Assembly (NCBI GenBank): GCA_965277275.1
Contig: CBDICG010000001.1
Coordinates: 248,001-312,000 of the forward strand
Direction: 5' to 3'
Length of the DNA: 64,000 nt
Source: HLUCCA09 sp965277275
GTDB lineage: Bacteria; Pseudomonadota; Alphaproteobacteria; Rhodobacterales; Rhodobacteraceae
Made by a program: the position numbers and the translations under genes. Below, piece by piece: positions 60,360-64,000 of the stretch. A model generated the notes under the pieces. That model worked only from the letters and a program-made list of their open reading frames with translations. It did no database searches and was not told the DNA's origin. Within the stretch, counting starts at the first letter, position 1; each line of letters begins with the position of its first letter.

Positions 60360-61079
60360 TCAGGTGTCGTCGCGGCGGCGGGTAAGCTGGCGCAAGGCAC
60401 CGTGAAGGATCTGCACGTCCCCGCGCGTGAGAGGCAGTCGCCCGAACATGGTGCGCAGGTTCAGCTTCATGCCGTCGGCCTTCTGCTCGGGGAAAAAGAA
60501 CCCCGCAGCTTCCAGCTTCTCTTCGAAATGCTCGGCCAGTTTCTGCGTCTCGATGGATTCGGCGCGGTAAAGCTCCGACCGGGCGATCTCTGCCCCGCCA
60601 TGGCGCTGGTATTCGTAGGCCATGAGCAGCACGCATTGCGCGAGATTGAGGGAAAAGAACTTTGGGTTCACCGGCACCGTGATGATGCGCGAAGCGAGCG
60701 CGATGTCTTCGTTTTCGAGCCCTGCCCGCTCCGGCCCGAAGAGGATCGCCGGGCGCGCGCCGTCCGCCGCGAGGGTGCGGGCCTCCGCCATCGCCTCTTC
60801 GGGGGTCATGACGGGCAATGTCAGCCCCCGCTGCCGCGCGGTGGTTGCATAGACATGGGTGCTGTCCGCCACGGCGTCAGCGACGTTCGAGAAGACCCCG
60901 GCATTGTCCAGCAAGCGCCCCGCACCCGAGGCAAGCGCCACGGCCCTCGGGTTGGGCCATCCGTCGCGCGGGTCGACGATGCGCATCCGTTCCTGTCCGA
61001 AGTTCAGCATGGCACGGGCGGCCGCGCCGATGTTCTCGCCCATCTGGGGCCGAACGAGGATGAAGGCTGGGTCTGGCAT
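60360..61079 (-). CDS. RNA 2'-O-methyltransferase, TrmJ/SpoU type
   Basis: 239 aa SPOUT enzyme. ILVRPQMGENIGAAARAMLNFG is motif 1, ILFGPERAGLENEDI motif 2, and ITVPVNPKFFSLNLAQCVLLM motif 3, which together form the AdoMet knot. A short C-terminal helical region as in TrmJ follows. Likely methylates position 32 of tRNAs. ATG 61079 gives MPDPAFIL; the frame goes to 61130 without support. Confidence 0.9.
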   Translation of the reverse strand: MPDPAFILVRPQMGENIGAAARAMLNFGQERMRIVDPRDGWPNPRAVALASGAGRLLDNAGVFSNVADAVADSTHVYATTARQRGLTLPVMTPEEAMAEARTLAADGARPAILFGPERAGLENEDIALASRIITVPVNPKFFSLNLAQCVLLMAYEYQRHGGAEIARSELYRAESIETQKLAEHFEEKLEAAGFFFPEQKADGMKLNLRTMFGRLPLTRGDVQILHGALRQLTRRRDDT

Positions 61080-61204
61080 GGGTTTCCTGACGGTTGCGCG
61101 GCTGATACGCGCCACGGCGCTTGCGGGCAAGCGGCGCTCGCCCTTTCTGGCGCAGCACGTTAAGGGATGATCTCCGCCTCATTGGCGGCGACGAGGAGAC
61201 CGAT

Positions 61205-61816
61205 ATGGCCGAAGCTCAGGGCCCCCAGACCTATCTTATCACGCCAGCTGAATTCGAGCTGTCCAACTTCACGCGCAGTTTGGCTCAGATTCTTGACGCC
61301 AGGGAGGTGGCCTGCGTCCGCCTTGCCCTGGCTACCCGCGATCAGGACCGTCTGACGCGTGCCGTCGACGCTGTACGTGACATCACCACTGCGCGTGACG
61401 TCGCCCTCGTCATTGCAGATCACGTTGGGCTGGCCGAACGGCTCGGTCTGGATGGCGTGCATCTCGAGGGCTCGCGCGGTGTGCGTGCCGCACGAAAAGC
61501 GCTTGGCCCGGACGCTATCGTGGGCGCCTTTTGCGGCCCTTCCCGCCACGATGGGCTCACGGCAGGCGAAGCGGGGGCCGACTACGTTGCGCTCGGGCCC
61601 TTGAGCGGATCCGACCTTGGCGATGGTCAGATCGCGGAGCTCGAGACCTTTGAATGGTGGTCCGAGATCGTCGAACTCCCTGTCGTCGCGGAGGGCGGGC
61701 TGACGGAAGAGAGCATCAAATCGCTCTACGACTCGGTTGATTTCTTTGCCTTCGGAGAGGAGATCTGGCGCACGGACGATCCCGTTGCCGCGCTGGAGAA
61801 GCTGCTCGCCGTCTAG
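61205..61816 (+). CDS. Thiamine phosphate synthase-like protein (ThiE/TenI superfamily)
   Basis: 203 aa TIM-barrel protein. LVIADHVGLAERLGLDGVHL and GADYVALGPLSGSD resemble ThiE, and VVAEGGLTEESI is the phosphate-binding loop. The usual VHLGQxD is VHLEGSR here, and the pyrophosphate-binding residues are partly altered, so activity is doubtful. ATG 61205 follows GAGGAGA. No other thiamine gene is nearby. Overlaps the 3' end of olsA by four bases. Confidence 0.78.
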   Translation: MAEAQGPQTYLITPAEFELSNFTRSLAQILDAREVACVRLALATRDQDRLTRAVDAVRDITTARDVALVIADHVGLAERLGLDGVHLEGSRGVRAARKALGPDAIVGAFCGPSRHDGLTAGEAGADYVALGPLSGSDLGDGQIAELETFEWWSEIVELPVVAEGGLTEESIKSLYDSVDFFAFGEEIWRTDDPVAALEKLLAV

Positions 61817-62661
61817 CTCTCAAGGCCTGATCGGACGAGTGCCTCTGCTGCCTTGGCGAGGGCCTTTCTGTCGCTGAAGGAGACCGCTTTCAACGGGCCG
61901 TGATAGATCACGTCGACCTGACCCTGCCGGGGCGCGGCGAGGATCTTCAGCAGGTTCGCGCCGTAGCTCATGTCACCCCACCAGCCGTAGAAGCCTGGGG
62001 GCTCTGTGGTTGCAGCTTGGTATTTCACCGTAATTGCCTGTACTTGCGCGTCGCTTCTGATCCCTTCGTCGAAGACGGGCGCGAAGAGCATCGGCTTGAA
62101 GGGAAGCACGCGGAGGCCATCCGTCGATGTCCCCTCCGGAAAGAACAGCAACCGATGCCCGGCATGGAGGCGGTCCGACAGCAGGCGCGCCTGATTGGGG
62201 GCATCGCGTGGGTCGCGCCGGATGAAGAGTGTTCCTGTCGCGCGGGCGAGCCAGCCGATCCCCGGCCATCCCGATACTTCGGATTTGGCGACGAAATAGA
62301 GCGAGTCGCTTGCGTTCAAGGCAAAGATGTCGAGCCACGTCGAATGGTTGGCGACGGCCACACCTAGGCCTGTCATGGGGCGCCCCTGCACGCGCCGGCC
62401 GATGCCAAGCCACCAGAAAGCGGCCGTGCAGACGCCACGTGTGATCCATGGTGTCACAGGGCGCTGCATGCCGCAGAGGGGGCGCTCGACGAGGCGCATC
62501 GCAAGAAGGATAGCAAGTCCGCCAAAAACAGTAATGCCGAGCGGCAGACCGCGGCGCACGATCCTGATCCAGTCTGTGGCGCCGTATGTCCTGTTCTGCG
62601 GCTCCGGCGCGCCGTACCACGTCGGATCTGCACTACGGGACGGCTTTGGCGCGATGCTCAT
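61813..62661 (-). CDS. olsA: Lyso-ornithine lipid O-acyltransferase (PlsC family)
   Basis: 282 aa 1-acyl-sn-glycerol-3-phosphate acyltransferase-like enzyme. Catalytic motif NHSTWLD (HX4D) and FPEGTSTDG. One N-terminal span near 40-60. Directly follows olsB with an ATGA overlap, so it very probably adds the second acyl chain of ornithine lipid; lysophosphatidic acid acylation is an alternative. The open frame runs on to 63168 inside olsB. Confidence 0.87.
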   Translation of the reverse strand: MSIAPKPSRSADPTWYGAPEPQNRTYGATDWIRIVRRGLPLGITVFGGLAILLAMRLVERPLCGMQRPVTPWITRGVCTAAFWWLGIGRRVQGRPMTGLGVAVANHSTWLDIFALNASDSLYFVAKSEVSGWPGIGWLARATGTLFIRRDPRDAPNQARLLSDRLHAGHRLLFFPEGTSTDGLRVLPFKPMLFAPVFDEGIRSDAQVQAITVKYQAATTEPPGFYGWWGDMSYGANLLKILAAPRQGQVDVIYHGPLKAVSFSDRKALAKAAEALVRSGLES

Positions 62662-63464
62662 GACCGTGCTTCGGACGGGGAAGCACCGTAGATCCCGCGG
62701 GTACGGGCATCGATGCGTGCAACATCCATCACGATGCAGACGTCCGTCGTATTGAAGGGCGTGTCCACCCAGGCGCCCTCGCCCACGTATCCGCCCATGC
62801 GCAGGTAGGATTTCAGAAGTGTTGGCAGGGCCTTGGCAGCCGTTCTTCGATCTATGCCGGAGGCTGGTACAAGGTCCATCGCCACAGCATGCGGGGGACG
62901 AGCCTGCACGCGCAGATGGGGCGGGGCCAGATGGTTGTGGTGCAAGAACGAAAGCGGCTGCGCCAACGCATCGACATTCGTGCCGTGAAAGCTCGCCACG
63001 CCAAACAGGATCTCGATGCGTCTCTCGGTAATGTAGTCGGCAAGGCCGGTCCACAGATGGTAAAGACCAGCGCCGCCGCGCAAATCTGCATGCAGGCAGG
63101 ACCGCCCGAGCTCCAGCAGCGACTTGCCGCTCTCTACCAACGGGGCGAGATCGTACTCGCCTGCACAATAGAAGCCGCGCTGCTCCGAGCGCTCGCCGGG
63201 CATGACCCTGTATGCCCCAACGACATGTGACAGGTCAGCCGGATCGCGGGTCGTATCGACCAGAACGATGTGATCGCATTCGGGATCGTAAATGTCGCGT
63301 TCGAAGCGCTGGGTGTGGTCGACAAGATCGCCATCGCCGCCGAGTTCCTCAACGAACACCTCGTATCTCAGCCGCTGAGCGCCAAGAATATCGGCTTCGG
63401 AGGTTGCGACGCGGACAACATGTCCGTCCTGAACATGGGGCTTTGAACGCAGCACGGAGCTCAT
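62658..63464 (-). CDS. olsB: L-ornithine N-alpha-acyltransferase
   Basis: 268 aa GNAT-like hydroxyacyl-ACP:ornithine acyltransferase, the first committed step of the phosphorus-free ornithine lipids. RYEVFVEELGGDG and LELGRSCLHADLRGGAGLYHLW are family signatures. First gene of olsB-olsA. A CtrA-type site lies 90 bases upstream of its ATG; no good Pho box was found there. Confidence 0.9.
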   Translation of the reverse strand: MSSVLRSKPHVQDGHVVRVATSEADILGAQRLRYEVFVEELGGDGDLVDHTQRFERDIYDPECDHIVLVDTTRDPADLSHVVGAYRVMPGERSEQRGFYCAGEYDLAPLVESGKSLLELGRSCLHADLRGGAGLYHLWTGLADYITERRIEILFGVASFHGTNVDALAQPLSFLHHNHLAPPHLRVQARPPHAVAMDLVPASGIDRRTAAKALPTLLKSYLRMGGYVGEGAWVDTPFNTTDVCIVMDVARIDARTRGIYGASPSEARS

Positions 63465-63553
63465 GGAAGCGCTTTAGGCCCTCTATCGCAGCGTGACAAC
63501 CACAGGTGCCCAGCCTCCCCAATTTCAGCGGGTTGCGCGGCATGCCCTACCCG

Positions 63554-63572
63554 TTAAAGTTGAGTTAACCAT
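63554..63572. promoter_or_regulatory. CtrA binding site (TTAA-N7-TTAAC)
   Basis: TTAAAGTTGAGTTAACCAT contains the full CtrA consensus TTAA-N7-TTAA(C), and TTAACCAT also matches the half-site type described in Caulobacter. Another TTAAC lies at 63587-63591. The site is between olsB (minus, start 63464) and the 3' end of the DUF3553 gene, so olsBA is the nearest target. The rest of 63465-63676 has no gene. Confidence 0.65.
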
Positions 63573-63676
63573 ATTTGGACTACAGCTTAACGAAACCGGA
63601 ACGCGGGATGGGGGAGCCCGCAGGTCATCGTGAAGCCGGTATGGGATGATGCGCGGGATGACCCGTGTGTTGGGGA

Positions 63677-63856
63677 TCACTCGAAGACCGGGAGGAGCGC
63701 TATGGAGCGTCCGTCCACCACAACCTTGCCAACGTGCTCAAAATTCACCGTAATCCGGTGCTCGATACGGGATTGCACCTGTCCGAGCCCCCAATCCGGC
63801 GCGTCGGGATGGCGTACGAGCATACCAGGTTCAAAAATCGCGTTGATATCCTTCAT
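63677..63856 (-). CDS. DUF3553 family small protein
   Basis: 59 aa: MKDINAIFEPGMLVRHPD followed by PDWGLGQVQS and a beta-rich rest, the DUF3553 signature. AGAGGAGG precedes ATG 63856. Divergent, 33 bases away, from chpT. The fold resembles small SH3-like barrels; function unknown. Confidence 0.83.
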   Translation of the reverse strand: MKDINAIFEPGMLVRHPDAPDWGLGQVQSRIEHRITVNFEHVGKVVVDGRSIALLPVFE

Positions 63857-63889
63857 GGGTAGCGCCTCCTCTGGGACTGGAGATGGCGC

Positions 63890-64000
63890 ATGAACGCGGA
63901 GTTTCCAAGAAATGAAGTTGATCTGTGTGCACTGATCGGCTCGCGGATCTGCCACGACCTGGTCAGCCCGGTGGGCGCGATCGGAAATGGCGTCGAGTTG
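63890..64000 (+). CDS. chpT: Histidine phosphotransferase ChpT, 3' partial
   Basis: First 37 residues only. RICHDLVSPVGAIGNGVEL is the DHp helix of ChpT, with the phosphorylated His22. ChpT relays phosphate from the CckA kinase to CtrA, the alphaproteobacterial cell-cycle and motility regulator. The frame is open at the end of the window. ATG 63890 is the first start in frame. Confidence 0.88.
   Translation, partial: MNAEFPRNEVDLCALIGSRICHDLVSPVGAIGNGVEL

Noticed and set aside
63465..63553. Pho box upstream of olsB
   Set aside because: Only a weak GTCAC-like half-site was visible with no 11-bp-spaced partner.
1..64000. tRNA genes, CRISPR arrays, insertion sequences, prophage genes
   Set aside because: All gaps over 70 bases were read for tRNA T-loops, repeated spacers and transposase or integrase motifs; none was seen.

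Overview
This 64 kb window reads as chromosomal DNA of a GC-rich alphaproteobacterium of the Rhodobacteraceae (Roseobacter-type). The evidence is the gene content: a Hint-domain RTX protein, a VPLPA-CTERM protein, a LuxR solo, a phoR-pstSCAB-phoU-phoB cluster with long PstA/PstC, olsBA ornithine-lipid genes beside a CtrA-type site, a ChpT histidine phosphotransferase, a class II DAHP synthase and a soluble FAD/GcvT demethylase. No organism name can be derived from the sequence alone. I see no tRNA, rRNA, CRISPR array, insertion sequence or prophage.

Layout. 1-1825: end of purN and ribonuclease D. 1835-7900: a sugar-acid and deoxysugar island (PfkB kinase, KDPG aldolase, ketose 3-epimerase, FAH-family hydrolase, DHRS6-like dehydrogenase, fucU, ribokinase) with a LacI-type operator and a second palindrome in its two divergent promoter regions. 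7935-13428: a ureohydrolase divergent from a spermidine/putrescine-type ABC transporter operon ending in a metallo-beta-lactamase-fold hydrolase. 14099-16326: a tiny ORF coupled to a VWA-RTX-Hint protein. 16646-20158: a dimethylglycine-dehydrogenase-like protein and a VPLPA-CTERM protein. 20228-22630: ECHDC3-like protein, thioesterase, rplM-rpsI. 22718-25202: a small unknown gene, a YejA-like peptide-binding protein and a candidate small RNA. 25561-30164: bdhA-patatin, DUF502, psuK-psuG. 30416-32204: rpsB-tsf, followed by an orphan terminator.

32608-41807: LuxR solo, the complete phosphate-starvation cluster on the minus strand and a pseudo-receiver-like protein. 41797-49498: metC, gamma-carbonic anhydrase, gmk, a PAS protein, DUF1194, class II DAHP synthase, a GlxA-type regulator and a small secreted protein. 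49580-51980: soluble PQQ sugar dehydrogenase, a tiny basic ORF and a GcvA-type LysR. 52085-57506: livK-livG-livF-livH-livM branched-chain amino acid importer. 57650-61816: M32 carboxypeptidase, heme A synthase, TrmJ-type methyltransferase, ThiE-like protein. 61813-64000: olsBA, DUF3553 and the start of chpT.

Most operons are tightly packed, with many 4-base ATGA overlaps. The less expected material is between genes: a two-hairpin small-RNA candidate with promoter and terminator (25092-25202), a second orphan U-run terminator (32472-32496), a three-copy dispersed repeat (16487, 54172, 57573), an almost perfect 27-bp palindrome touching a LysR start codon (51006-51032), a pstS-pstC intercistronic hairpin, PhoB-like direct repeats in reversed orientation, and a CtrA-type box upstream of olsB.
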